Shown here one piece after another: positions 5,974 through 13,423 of a stretch of 16,100 bases of DNA. How positions within the stretch are numbered: position 1 is the first letter of the stretch; each line of letters opens with the position of its first letter. Below the pieces are notes generated by a model. The model did no database searches. It was not told the DNA's origin and saw only the letters and a list, made by a program, of their open reading frames with translations. The position numbers were made by a program, and so were the translations under genes. The DNA is from Bacteroidales bacterium (GTDB lineage Bacteria; Bacteroidota; Bacteroidia; Bacteroidales; P3), in the NCBI GenBank assembly GCA_016281475.1, contig JAEEIS010000083.1, forward strand, positions 1 to 16,100, written 5' to 3'.

Positions 5974-7677
5974 TCACCGCTCTCTACGTTCTATTACCTC
6001 TTTCAGCCTATATCGATCTCCCGTGGCGGGGACGATGGCATCGATAAACGCCTGCCAGTAGCCGGGCGTGGTATAGCGTCCGGGCACCACCTCGCCATCC
6101 TCGGCGGGACGCACCACCTGGTCGTTATAGCGCACTATCAGAAACTTCGCCAGTTTGTCCCATCGTTTCATCATGCGGTCGGCGTAGGCAATGCTCTTGC
6201 GATTCAGATAGCTCTGACGGTCGGCAGGGGTCATATCCTTTATCGCCACCAGCACCGAGTCTTGGTCGGCAAAATAGTAGTCTTCCAGTTCCCTCTGCGC
6301 GTCGCGCAAGTCGCCAATCATCAACGAGTAGCGCGGATAAACCATATTCGCCACCCAATTGTTCATCCAAAAGGCAGACTCGAACGAGAACTCGTTGCGC
6401 CGATTGTTCTCAGGGCGGAATGGGTCGGGCACCTGCGTGATACAGCAATAGAGCGGCACGTATGCCACCATATTGGCATCGTCGCAATTGAACCACGTCA
6501 CCCCACCCACATCGTCGGGCAGCCATCCGCGCATCTGGCAGGTCATCGTAAAACCCGACTGCTGAGTGGCAATAGCGCGCTCGCGAAAGAGTGGCGTGCC
6601 GTCTGAAGCCGCGAAATGCATCGGCAGCGGGCGCACCGGCATACCCCACGGTCCGGCAGTCATATCGGCGGTCATATCCAGCGGTGTGCCCTCGAAATGG
6701 TCGCGCATATCATTCTGCACATCGCGCAACGTCAGCGGGGCATCGGGCTTAATCCACAACGGCAAGTGGTCGCACTTCTCAAACTCCCCGTTGATATAGG
6801 GCAGGTAGCGGTCCATCTCCTCATGGCTGCAATGGTGGCGGAAAAAGCTCCACACCCTCGCATCGGCATAGCGCACATTCTCAAAGTCTATCGGGCAGTA
6901 GGCGTCGCGGAACGAGAAGTCGGCATCGCTGCCCTTATAGAACCCCTTCTCGCGGGCAAAGGCGATGACATCCTCGGCATACACGCATTCCACCTCCAGC
7001 CGGTCAATCTCCTTGAGGCTGCGGCTGCTGATGCTGCGGTACGAACGTTTCTTCTGCTGTGGGAACTGGCGTATGCGGCTCAGATTGGCATGGGCGCAGA
7101 TGCAGTCGTCCGGCACCCGCAATGCCACCCACACTGCCCCCTTACGCCCCGGCCCCTTGCCTATCATCTCCATTATCCACGCCTCGTTGGGGTCGCAGAT
7201 GGTGATGCTCTCGCCGCTGCTGTTGTAACCATACTCCTCCACCAGCTCCACCATGCATCGTATCGCCTCGCGGGCCGTGCCCGACCGCTGCAACGCCAGC
7301 CGCATCAGGCTGAAATAGTCCAGCAGCCCATCATTGTTCACCAGTTCCAAGCGCCCGTCGAATGTCGTTTCCACTATCGTCACCTGCTTCTCGTTCATCA
7401 GCCCTACCACATTGTAGGTATACTCCACTTGCTCCACAAAACGACCCTCGTGGCGCGGACCCCAGCCGTGGATGGCTATCTTCTCGCCCTTGTCGTGTCG
7501 TCCCGAAGGGGAATAGAACAGCGACCCCGCGAAGCCGAAGCCGTCGCAGTTGTAGCTGCACATCACGCTCCCGTCCTTCGAAGCCTTCTTACCCACAATC
7601 AAATTCGTGCAAGCCGTCCCCTGCCCTACGCCCCAAACCAGCGCCAATACCAATAGCCATACTTTTTTTATCATCAT
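5974..7677 (-). CDS. Peptidase family C69 dipeptidase, exported
   Basis: The 567-residue protein starts with a signal peptide ending GTA/C, directly followed by CTNLIVGKKASKDGSVM. In family C69 (PepD-like N-terminal nucleophile hydrolases) the catalytic residue is a Cys that becomes the new N-terminus; here Cys23 would be exposed by signal peptidase cleavage itself. Other family text follows: GLMNEKQVTIVETT, a GTAREAI-x-x-M segment, YGYNSSGESITICD and EAWIMEM. The family cleaves dipeptides with broad specificity. Residue -3 from the Cys is Gly, so a lipobox is unlikely. It is the first gene of the minus-strand cluster with the S66 carboxypeptidase and the tandem phosphatase, and its promoter region is shared back-to-back with the GH97 gene. 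The role in using wall or dietary peptides is inferred. Confidence 0.9.
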   Translation of the reverse strand: MMIKKVWLLVLALVWGVGQGTACTNLIVGKKASKDGSVMCSYNCDGFGFAGSLFYSPSGRHDKGEKIAIHGWGPRHEGRFVEQVEYTYNVVGLMNEKQVTIVETTFDGRLELVNNDGLLDYFSLMRLALQRSGTAREAIRCMVELVEEYGYNSSGESITICDPNEAWIMEMIGKGPGRKGAVWVALRVPDDCICAHANLSRIRQFPQQKKRSYRSISSRSLKEIDRLEVECVYAEDVIAFAREKGFYKGSDADFSFRDAYCPIDFENVRYADARVWSFFRHHCSHEEMDRYLPYINGEFEKCDHLPLWIKPDAPLTLRDVQNDMRDHFEGTPLDMTADMTAGPWGMPVRPLPMHFAASDGTPLFRERAIATQQSGFTMTCQMRGWLPDDVGGVTWFNCDDANMVAYVPLYCCITQVPDPFRPENNRRNEFSFESAFWMNNWVANMVYPRYSLMIGDLRDAQRELEDYYFADQDSVLVAIKDMTPADRQSYLNRKSIAYADRMMKRWDKLAKFLIVRYNDQVVRPAEDGEVVPGRYTTPGYWQAFIDAIVPATGDRYRLKEVIERRER

Positions 7678-7755
7678 CTGTCAGGATTAAAATATCATTT
7701 CAGCAAACTATCCAACAGCTATTTACACACCATCGTCGAACCCCATTTGCCGATA

Positions 7756-7763
7756 CAAAGATA
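7756..7763 (-). promoter_or_regulatory. Probable -7 box for the C69 dipeptidase cluster
   Basis: The minus strand reads TATCTTTG, a match to TAnnTTTG. The expected -33 position falls in an A/T tract without a clear TTTG. Predicted start near 7749 leaves a leader of about 72 bases. The same A/T tract lies between this box and the opposite-facing box at 7793-7800, so polymerase binding in the two directions would overlap. Confidence 0.5.
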
Positions 7764-7769
7764 CATTTT

Positions 7770-7800
7770 ATTTTTAATTTTTAATTTTTTCGTAACTTTG
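7770..7800 (+). promoter_or_regulatory. Probable promoter of the GH97 gene
   Basis: TAACTTTG at 7793-7800 fits TAnnTTTG, preceded by a T-rich stretch (7770-7792) where the -33 box is expected but not well formed. Predicted start near 7807 leaves a leader of only about 17 bases before the ATG at 7824. Confidence 0.6.
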
Positions 7801-7823
7801 CACCGCGAAAAACTTCATCAACC

Positions 7824-10172
7824 ATGAAAAAGATACTCCTCACCCTCTTGCTCTTGACGACAGCATTCTGCGCCAAGGGACAAACCGCACACGAATCAGT
7901 CAAAAGCCCCGACGGGCGCATGGAGGCGACCTTCCTCCTCCTCGACGGCTGCCCCCATTACCAGTTGACGCGCGACGGCAAACCAGTGGTCGCCCTGTCG
8001 CAGATGGGCTTCCTGCTGGAATGGCGCGACGACCTCGCCCACGCCTTCGTGCTGAAAGAGGTCCAGCGTAGCAACTTCGACGAAGTATGGCATCCCGTCC
8101 TCGGCGAGGAAGCCAACATCAGCAACCACTACAACGAGATGCTCATCACCCTCGAACAGCCCGTTGGTTCAATCGAGAGCATGGACCACAGCACCGAAAC
8201 GCGTCCCACCGTCATGCAGATACGCTTCCGCCTCTACGACGACGGGCTCGGCTTCCGCTACGAGTTCCCGATGCGGTACAACGGCATCGACAACGCACTG
8301 GTCTGCTTCTGGTTCAAGGAGGAGTTGACACAGTTCGTTATGACTGGCGACCATACGGCGTGGTGGATTCCGGGCGACTACGACACGCAGGAATACAACT
8401 ACACTGAGAGCCGCCTGTCGCAAATCGACAGCCTCTGGGAGAAAAGCCACGAACACGGTGGCTGGCCTTGGACAGACTTCTCACGCACCGGCGTGCAGAC
8501 CGCCCTACAGATGCGCACCGACGACGGACTCTATATCAACATCCACGAGGCCGCCACGCTCGACTACCCCACCATGCACCTCAACCTCGACCCTAAGACA
8601 TTCACCTTCCGGGCCTGGCTTTGTCCCGATGCCGCTGGCTATAAAGGACGTATGCAGGCACCTTGCCACACTCCTTGGCGCACCATCATGGTCTGCGACA
8701 AAGCCACCGACGCACTGCGCTCACGCCTTATTCTTAATCTCAACGACCCCTGCGCCCTCGACGACGTGTCGTGGATTCACCCCGTCAAATACATGGGCGT
8801 ATGGTGGGAGATGATTAGTGGCAAGAGCACTTGGAACTATACCAACGACTTCCCAAGTGTGAAACTCAACCCCGAACCCGGCAATTCTCAATCCTCAATC
8901 CTCAATTCTCAATTCACAGATTTTGCTCACGCCAAGCCCAACGGCACCCACGGTGCCAACAACGCCAACGTCCGCCGCTATATCGACTTCGCTGCCCGCC
9001 ACGGCTTCGACGCCCTCCTCATCGAGGGATGGAACATCGGTTGGGAGGACTGGTATGGCAAACAAAAGGACTTTGTCTTCGACTTCCTCACCCCCTACCC
9101 CGACTTCGACCTTCCTGCGCTGAACAAATATGCCCATGAGAAGGGTATCCGCCTTATCATGCACCACGAAAGTTCTGCCTCCACCGTCAACTACGAACGC
9201 TGGATGGAAAAGGCATATAATCTGATGAACCAATACGGCTACGACGCTGTAAAGAGTGGCTACGTCGGCACCATTATTCCCTTTGCCGAAGGACACTACA
9301 GCCAGCCTATCAACAACCACTACCACTACGCCATTGTCGAGGCCGCCAAGCACCACATCATGGTCAACGCCCACGAAGCGGTACGCCCCACAGGTCTCTA
9401 CCGCACCTGGCCCAACATGATTGGCAACGAGAGCGCCATGGGCACCGAATTCCGCGAGCGCATCCACCCTGGCCACACCACCATCCTGCCCTTCACACGG
9501 CTACAGGGAGGCCCCATGGACTACACCCCCGGCATCTTCGAGCCCGACATGGGCAAGATAGTCCCCTGGGGCAAAAAGATGCAGCACACCATTTGCAACC
9601 AGCTGGGTCTCTACGTCACCTTCTACTCCCCCCTCCAGATGGCCGCCGACTTCCCCGAGCACTATGAGCCCTACCTTGATGCATTCCAATTCATTAAGGA
9701 TGTGGCCGTCGACTGGGACACCAGCATCTACCTCTACGCCGAGCCGGGCGACTACATCGTCACCGCCCGCAAGCCGAAAGTCTCCTCGCTAAACAAAGCC
9801 GCCGAAGGGGTGGGAGAATTGCCCGACGGTAAGAAGAATGTCATTAGCAATGCCTCCCGCTACGTCTATGCTATCCCCGACACAGTTTCAATTTTCAACT
9901 TTCAATTTTCAATTCCCAAAGACACCTGGTACATCGGCGGCATCACCGACGAGAACGCCCGCGAATTCGCTATCAAGCTCGACTTCCTCCAACCCGGCAA
10001 AACCTACGATGCCATCATCTATGCAGATGCTGCTGATGCAAGCGGTCTTCCAGGAGACGATTATAATCCTCAAGCCTACACTATCACTAAAAAGAAAGTC
10101 ACCTCCAAGACCACACTCAAACTCCGCATGGCCCCTTGTGGTGGCTTTGCCGTCAGTATTCGCGAGCGGTAA
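7824..10172 (+). CDS. susB: Glycoside hydrolase family 97, SusB-like alpha-glucosidase
   Basis: The 782-residue protein has a signal peptide (1-19, KG/Q), an N-terminal beta-sandwich, a (beta/alpha)8 barrel opening at KYMGVWWEM and a C-terminal sheet domain. It follows B. thetaiotaomicron SusB closely through EGWNIGWEDW, HHESSAS, VNAHEAVRPTG, GNESAMGTEF and GGPMDYTPGIFE. By alignment from memory the inverting-type residues are all present: calcium ligands E195, E518 and E536, base E449 with E518, and acid E542. The enzyme should release glucose from alpha-glucans in the periplasm. Compared with SusB it carries extra segments at about 351-370 and 651-698; both contain 7-base DNA repeats translated in frame (NSQSSILNSQF and FNFQFSI). 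No susC/susD genes are adjacent. The next gene starts 16 bases downstream. Family certain; the susB symbol is by homology only. Confidence 0.93.
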   Translation: MKKILLTLLLLTTAFCAKGQTAHESVKSPDGRMEATFLLLDGCPHYQLTRDGKPVVALSQMGFLLEWRDDLAHAFVLKEVQRSNFDEVWHPVLGEEANISNHYNEMLITLEQPVGSIESMDHSTETRPTVMQIRFRLYDDGLGFRYEFPMRYNGIDNALVCFWFKEELTQFVMTGDHTAWWIPGDYDTQEYNYTESRLSQIDSLWEKSHEHGGWPWTDFSRTGVQTALQMRTDDGLYINIHEAATLDYPTMHLNLDPKTFTFRAWLCPDAAGYKGRMQAPCHTPWRTIMVCDKATDALRSRLILNLNDPCALDDVSWIHPVKYMGVWWEMISGKSTWNYTNDFPSVKLNPEPGNSQSSILNSQFTDFAHAKPNGTHGANNANVRRYIDFAARHGFDALLIEGWNIGWEDWYGKQKDFVFDFLTPYPDFDLPALNKYAHEKGIRLIMHHESSASTVNYERWMEKAYNLMNQYGYDAVKSGYVGTIIPFAEGHYSQPINNHYHYAIVEAAKHHIMVNAHEAVRPTGLYRTWPNMIGNESAMGTEFRERIHPGHTTILPFTRLQGGPMDYTPGIFEPDMGKIVPWGKKMQHTICNQLGLYVTFYSPLQMAADFPEHYEPYLDAFQFIKDVAVDWDTSIYLYAEPGDYIVTARKPKVSSLNKAAEGVGELPDGKKNVISNASRYVYAIPDTVSIFNFQFSIPKDTWYIGGITDENAREFAIKLDFLQPGKTYDAIIYADAADASGLPGDDYNPQAYTITKKKVTSKTTLKLRMAPCGGFAVSIRER
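8883..8915 (+). repeat. In-frame 7-base tandem repeat (AATTCTC type) inside the GH97 gene
   Basis: Units read AATTCTC, AATCCTC, AATCCTC, AATTCTC, AATTC: 33 bases, so the reading frame is kept. The tract encodes NSQSSILNSQF in a loop just before the barrel segment NVRRYIDFAA. This heptamer read on this strand has no stop in any frame. Confidence 0.85.
9886..9914 (+). repeat. In-frame 7-base tandem repeat (TTTCAAT type) inside the GH97 gene
   Basis: Four units, TTTCAAT, TTTCAAC, TTTCAAT, TTTCAAT, encode SIFNFQFSI within a stretch (about residues 651-698) that SusB lacks. In another phase the unit is AATTTTC, one base different from the AATTCTC unit at 8883-8915. Confidence 0.85.
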
Positions 10173-10188
10173 CTAAAATGTTTTGAAT

Positions 10189-10527
10189 ATGGCTAGTAAC
10201 CCTGATTTCGTACAATATATCGTTGACCAATGCGCTTCCGCGGGCGATGTGGTGGCCAAAAAGATGTTTGGCGACTACGCCCTCTACTGCGACGGTAAGG
10301 TATTCGGCCTAGTGAGTGACAACGGCTTCTATGTCAAACCCACCGAAGCTGGACGAGAACTACTGAAAAGTGAGTCCATGCGTCCTCCCTACGAAGGAGC
10401 AAAGCCCTATTTCTTCATTGAGGAAGTCGACGACCACGAATACCTCTCTTCGCTAGTCAAGGTCACTTGTGCCCAGCTGCCCATGCCCAAACCCAAGGTA
10501 AAAAGAAAAGATAAAAAGGCACAATAA
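10189..10527 (+). CDS. TfoX N-terminal-domain protein
   Basis: This 112-residue protein is a stand-alone TfoX_N domain: KKMFGDYALYCDGKVFGLVS, then FYVKPT, RPPYEGAKPYF and IEEVDDHEYLSSLV follow the family pattern in order. The C-terminal dozen residues are Lys-rich (KVKRKDKKAQ). In Gammaproteobacteria TfoX/Sxy controls competence, but short single-domain versions elsewhere have no settled role, so I assign none. I use the ATG at 10189; a TTG two codons earlier (10183) is the only other option. It sits 16 bases after the GH97 stop on the same strand and is probably co-transcribed with it. The Cys-rich gene of the metal module begins 37 bases downstream. Confidence 0.85.
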   Translation: MASNPDFVQYIVDQCASAGDVVAKKMFGDYALYCDGKVFGLVSDNGFYVKPTEAGRELLKSESMRPPYEGAKPYFFIEEVDDHEYLSSLVKVTCAQLPMPKPKVKRKDKKAQ

Positions 10528-10564
10528 TAAAAGTTCTGCTGCGTTATTGACGGCACAAAGACAC

Positions 10565-10930
10565 ATGAAAAGACTGTCACATATTACTATCGCTCTTGCC
10601 ATCCTAACCATGATACTCTTCGGAAGTAGCGGCATCGGGTGGCAACGCTGCTCCTGCACAGGCAAAGTGAGCCTCTTGCTCAACCTCCACAGCGGGTGCT
10701 GCAAGAATGGCAGTCCTTGCATGGAGCTAACCTTCTCCTATTTGTCGGCCTCCGACATTCAAACCAATGGAGCCCAACTGCCAAATATGGCAGCAATTGA
10801 CATGCCCTTAGATTTAGGCATGGCCAATGTAGAACACTCACCTCTAATATTTGTCCCTCAAGTTCCCAACCACAATGACTGGGGACCACCTGGATGGGAT
10901 GTTTCTCAGAGCATGGTGATGCGAGTTTGA
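10565..10930 (+). CDS. Small Cys-rich exported protein, HYC_CC_PP-like, metal module
   Basis: The 121-residue protein has an N-terminal hydrophobic segment (about 4-25) serving as signal peptide or anchor, then CSC (29-31), GCC (45-46), a further Cys52, and WGPPG near the end (PP 108-109). Bacteroidota operons for copper handling often contain a small protein with conserved HYC, CC and PP motifs next to a TonB receptor and an HMA protein; here CC and PP are present but the HYC position appears as CSC, so the match is partial. The receptor follows 128 bases downstream, then the HMA protein. The start is the ATG at 10565, which places the hydrophobic stretch at the N-terminus; an upstream TTG (10547) adds only six residues. 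A periplasmic metal-binding role is inferred from the Cys residues and neighbours. Confidence 0.65.
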   Translation: MKRLSHITIALAILTMILFGSSGIGWQRCSCTGKVSLLLNLHSGCCKNGSPCMELTFSYLSASDIQTNGAQLPNMAAIDMPLDLGMANVEHSPLIFVPQVPNHNDWGPPGWDVSQSMVMRV

Positions 10931-10938
10931 ACAGTCTC

Positions 10939-11011
10939 GCGATTTCTTTATCGCATATCCCATAAAGGTGCGGCATTATGTCGCACCCGATGCGGGTGTG
11001 GTGCAAGCATC
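10939..11011 (+). promoter_or_regulatory. Foldable leader with overlapping hairpins before the TonB receptor gene
   Basis: The gap between the Cys-rich gene and the receptor contains GCGAT/ATCGC (10939-10943, 10950-10954), GGTGCG/CGCACC (10967-10972, 10982-10987), CACCCG/CGGGTG (10984-10989, 10993-10998) and GATGC/GCATC (10989-10993, 11007-11011). The second and third stems share bases 10984-10987, so they cannot form together. The GTGCG...CGCAC region is also a near-palindrome at DNA level and could be an operator. No good TAnnTTTG box was found here. Confidence 0.35.
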
Positions 11012-11058
11012 ACTCTAACCGCGAAAGAATCACAGACATCAAAAACAACTCACCAAAC

Positions 11059-13056
11059 ATGAAATATATTATACTCATAATAACACTTACTCTTACACTC
11101 GTCACTGTACAGGCTCAAAAGACCGACACCATCAAACGCCAAACACTCAACGAGGTACAGGTGAAAAGTACAGCCACAGGAGTATCACGCCTCGGCGGTG
11201 CTGAGAACGGCACCGTTATGGGACAGGAGGAGCTGTTTCGTGCCGCCTGCTGCAACCTAGGCGAGAGTTTTGTGGCAAACCCCAGCGTGGATGTGAACTA
11301 CAGCGATGCCGCTGTAGGAGCTAAACAAATCAAACTGCTGGGACTGAGTGGACAATACGTACAGATGCTTATCGAAGGGCTGCCTACCTTTGCCGGAGCA
11401 GCAACGCCCTACGAACTAGGTTATGTGCCTGGCGCATGGATGCAGAGCATCTCGGTGAGCAAGGGTGCCGCATCGGTGAAGAGCGGATTCCAGAGCATCA
11501 CCGGCCAAATTGACGTAGAATATATCAAACCCGACAAAGAACAAGGCATCGACCTAAATCTATACACCGACAGCCGACTTAAGACAGAGGGAAACGCAGT
11601 AGCCAGACTGCACCTGAACAAATACCTCAGTACCGAGTTACTACTGCACGGAGAGAAAGACTGGATGCACCACGATGCCGACAACGACGGCTGGCACGAT
11701 TACCCAGGCATCAGCCAACTCCATTTCCAGAATCGATGGAAATACCGTCGAGGTCGATATATCTTCCACGGCGGTGTGGGTATGGTGAAGGAGAATCGCG
11801 ACGGCGGACAGCTGGCAGACTTTACGGTCAATCCTTATCGGGTGCTGCTGGACGCACAACGCTACGAGGCATATATGAAACACGCCCTACTGCTGAACAA
11901 GGAACACAACACCAATATTGCACTCATGGCCAATGCTTGCCTGTATGACCTTGACGGCACTTTTGGAGCCAAGCTCTACAATGTAACGCACAAAGACCTG
12001 CATACGAAACTGATATTCGAGCACGAGTTCAACGACCGTCATCAACTCTCCACTGGGCTGAGCCTGTGGCGACAGGGCCGCGACGAAGCGTATATGCCAT
12101 TCTCTACGTGGAGGGGCGAGAAAGAGTCTTGGATGGAAAGCATACCTGGAGCATACGCAGAATACACCTTCAAGCCCAACTATCGTTTCACTTTGATGGC
12201 AGGACTACGCGCCGACCACAGCAGTCGCTATGGCACATTCTTCACTCCTCGAATGCATCTGAAATGGATGGCAACGGACTGGGTGACGCTGCGCCTCGCT
12301 TCGGGCAAAGGCTACCGCACGCCCCACGCATTGGCAGAGTATCACTACCTTTTGGCATCGGGAAGGCAACTGATTATCGCCGCCGACCAAATGGAGGAGG
12401 CTTGGAATAATGGCATATCAGCCGCATTCTATATACCTGTAGGAGAGAACACCCTCAAGCTGAACGCAGAATACTACCATACTCATTTCCTCAACCAGAT
12501 GGTGGTGGACTACGACAGCGACCCGACGAAAATACGATTGGTCAATCTCGACTGCCTCTCTTACTCCAACACCGTGCAGGTGGATGCCTCGATGGACTTT
12601 GACGAGGAGGAATGGGAGGTGATGGCAGCATTCCGTCTTAATGATGTGAAATGCACCTACAACGGGCAATTGATGGAGAAGCCACTGACCTCACGCTACA
12701 AAGGACTGCTCACCGTGGCATGGAAACCCTATATGGGACTGTGGAGAGTGGATGCCACCCTGCAACTCAACGGTGGTGGGCGCATGCCTACCCCCTACCT
12801 GCTTGAAGACGGCACTCTATCTTGGGATGCGACTTTCCCAGCATATCCACAACTCAACCTACAAATCACCCGTACTTTCCGCCACTGGTCATTCTACATC
12901 GGCAGCGAGAACCTTACCAACTACAAACAACCTCACCCCATAATCAACGTTTCTGATCCTTGGAGCGACACTTTCGAACCCACTATGATTTGGGGGCCAG
13001 TGCATGGCATCATGGCATACGCTGGCGCAAGAATCGAAATCAGACCCAGAAAGTAA
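11059..13056 (+). CDS. TonB-dependent outer-membrane receptor, probable copper-type
   Basis: A 665-residue receptor with signal peptide MKYIILIITLTLTLVTVQA, a TonB-box-like TLNEVQVKST (29-38), a plug domain up to about residue 155 and a 20-odd-strand barrel ending IEIRPRK. The plug carries AACCNLGESF (63-71) followed by NPSVDVNYSDAAVGAKQIKL; I recall this CC-containing plug, and the late NYKQPHPIIN and WSDTFEPTMIWGP segments, from receptors encoded beside HMA and HYC_CC_PP proteins in Bacteroidota. A His/Asp-rich stretch (MHHDADNDGWHDYP, coded at about 11664-11705) may bind metal outside. The N-terminal carboxypeptidase-like domain often found in these receptors is absent. The ATG at 11059 is chosen because it begins the signal peptide; an open frame extends upstream without coding character. 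Copper as ligand is inferred, not shown. Confidence 0.85.
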   Translation: MKYIILIITLTLTLVTVQAQKTDTIKRQTLNEVQVKSTATGVSRLGGAENGTVMGQEELFRAACCNLGESFVANPSVDVNYSDAAVGAKQIKLLGLSGQYVQMLIEGLPTFAGAATPYELGYVPGAWMQSISVSKGAASVKSGFQSITGQIDVEYIKPDKEQGIDLNLYTDSRLKTEGNAVARLHLNKYLSTELLLHGEKDWMHHDADNDGWHDYPGISQLHFQNRWKYRRGRYIFHGGVGMVKENRDGGQLADFTVNPYRVLLDAQRYEAYMKHALLLNKEHNTNIALMANACLYDLDGTFGAKLYNVTHKDLHTKLIFEHEFNDRHQLSTGLSLWRQGRDEAYMPFSTWRGEKESWMESIPGAYAEYTFKPNYRFTLMAGLRADHSSRYGTFFTPRMHLKWMATDWVTLRLASGKGYRTPHALAEYHYLLASGRQLIIAADQMEEAWNNGISAAFYIPVGENTLKLNAEYYHTHFLNQMVVDYDSDPTKIRLVNLDCLSYSNTVQVDASMDFDEEEWEVMAAFRLNDVKCTYNGQLMEKPLTSRYKGLLTVAWKPYMGLWRVDATLQLNGGGRMPTPYLLEDGTLSWDATFPAYPQLNLQITRTFRHWSFYIGSENLTNYKQPHPIINVSDPWSDTFEPTMIWGPVHGIMAYAGARIEIRPRK

Positions 13057-13103
13057 CCTTTACAACAAACAAATATACCTTTCAACCTTAAAAACCTAAA
13101 GAT

Positions 13104-13421
13104 ATGAAACAGATTCTCGTCATTCTAACGGCACTACTTATCGCCTTCGGTGGCAAAGAACTACGTGTGCTGACAGTCACCACAACCCCTGAAATGCATT
13201 GTCAAAACTGCGAAAAGAAAATCAAAGAGAACATCCGTTTTGAAGCTGGAGTTAAGAAGATTGAGACCAATCTAGAGAAACAACTAGTAGTCATCACCTA
13301 CGACCCAGCCAAAACCGACAGCAAGAAACTGACCGAGGCTTTTGCCCAAATAGGCTATAGAATCAAGGTCATAAGCGATGAGCCAGCCACAACCAAGCAT
13401 AAAACAAAGAAACGGGCATAA
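13104..13421 (+). CDS. Exported or anchored HMA metal-binding protein
   Basis: The 105-residue protein has an N-terminal hydrophobic segment (MKQILVILTALLIAFGG) followed by one heavy-metal-associated domain with the MHCQNC metal site (Cys33, Cys36) and the usual later elements VKKIETNLEKQLVVITYDP and LTEAFAQIGY. HMA domains bind Cu(I), or Zn or Cd, and hand it to partner proteins. The hydrophobic start places this one in the periplasm or on the inner membrane, unlike cytosolic CopZ. The tail is Lys-rich. It lies 47 bases after the TonB receptor and is probably in the same transcript, giving an outer-membrane receptor plus periplasmic carrier set. No P-type ATPase follows: the next gene is convergent with two bases between the stop codons. 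Confidence 0.88.
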   Translation: MKQILVILTALLIAFGGKELRVLTVTTTPEMHCQNCEKKIKENIRFEAGVKKIETNLEKQLVVITYDPAKTDSKKLTEAFAQIGYRIKVISDEPATTKHKTKKRA

Positions 13422-13423
13422 CC

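Noticed and set aside
6616..7656. Long plus-strand open frame opposite the C69 dipeptidase
   Set aside because: It is His-rich text typical of a shadow frame, lying entirely within a well-supported gene.
8895..9476. Minus-strand 193-residue frame within the GH97 gene
   Set aside because: It is Val/Gly/Asp-rich shadow text opposite catalytic motifs of GH97.
10960..11020. Cobalamin riboswitch upstream of the TonB receptor
   Set aside because: The B12-box and core motifs I know were not found; only generic hairpins are visible.
10978..11058. N-terminal extension of the TonB receptor
   Set aside because: The extra 27 residues precede a clear signal peptide and lie in the hairpin-rich leader.
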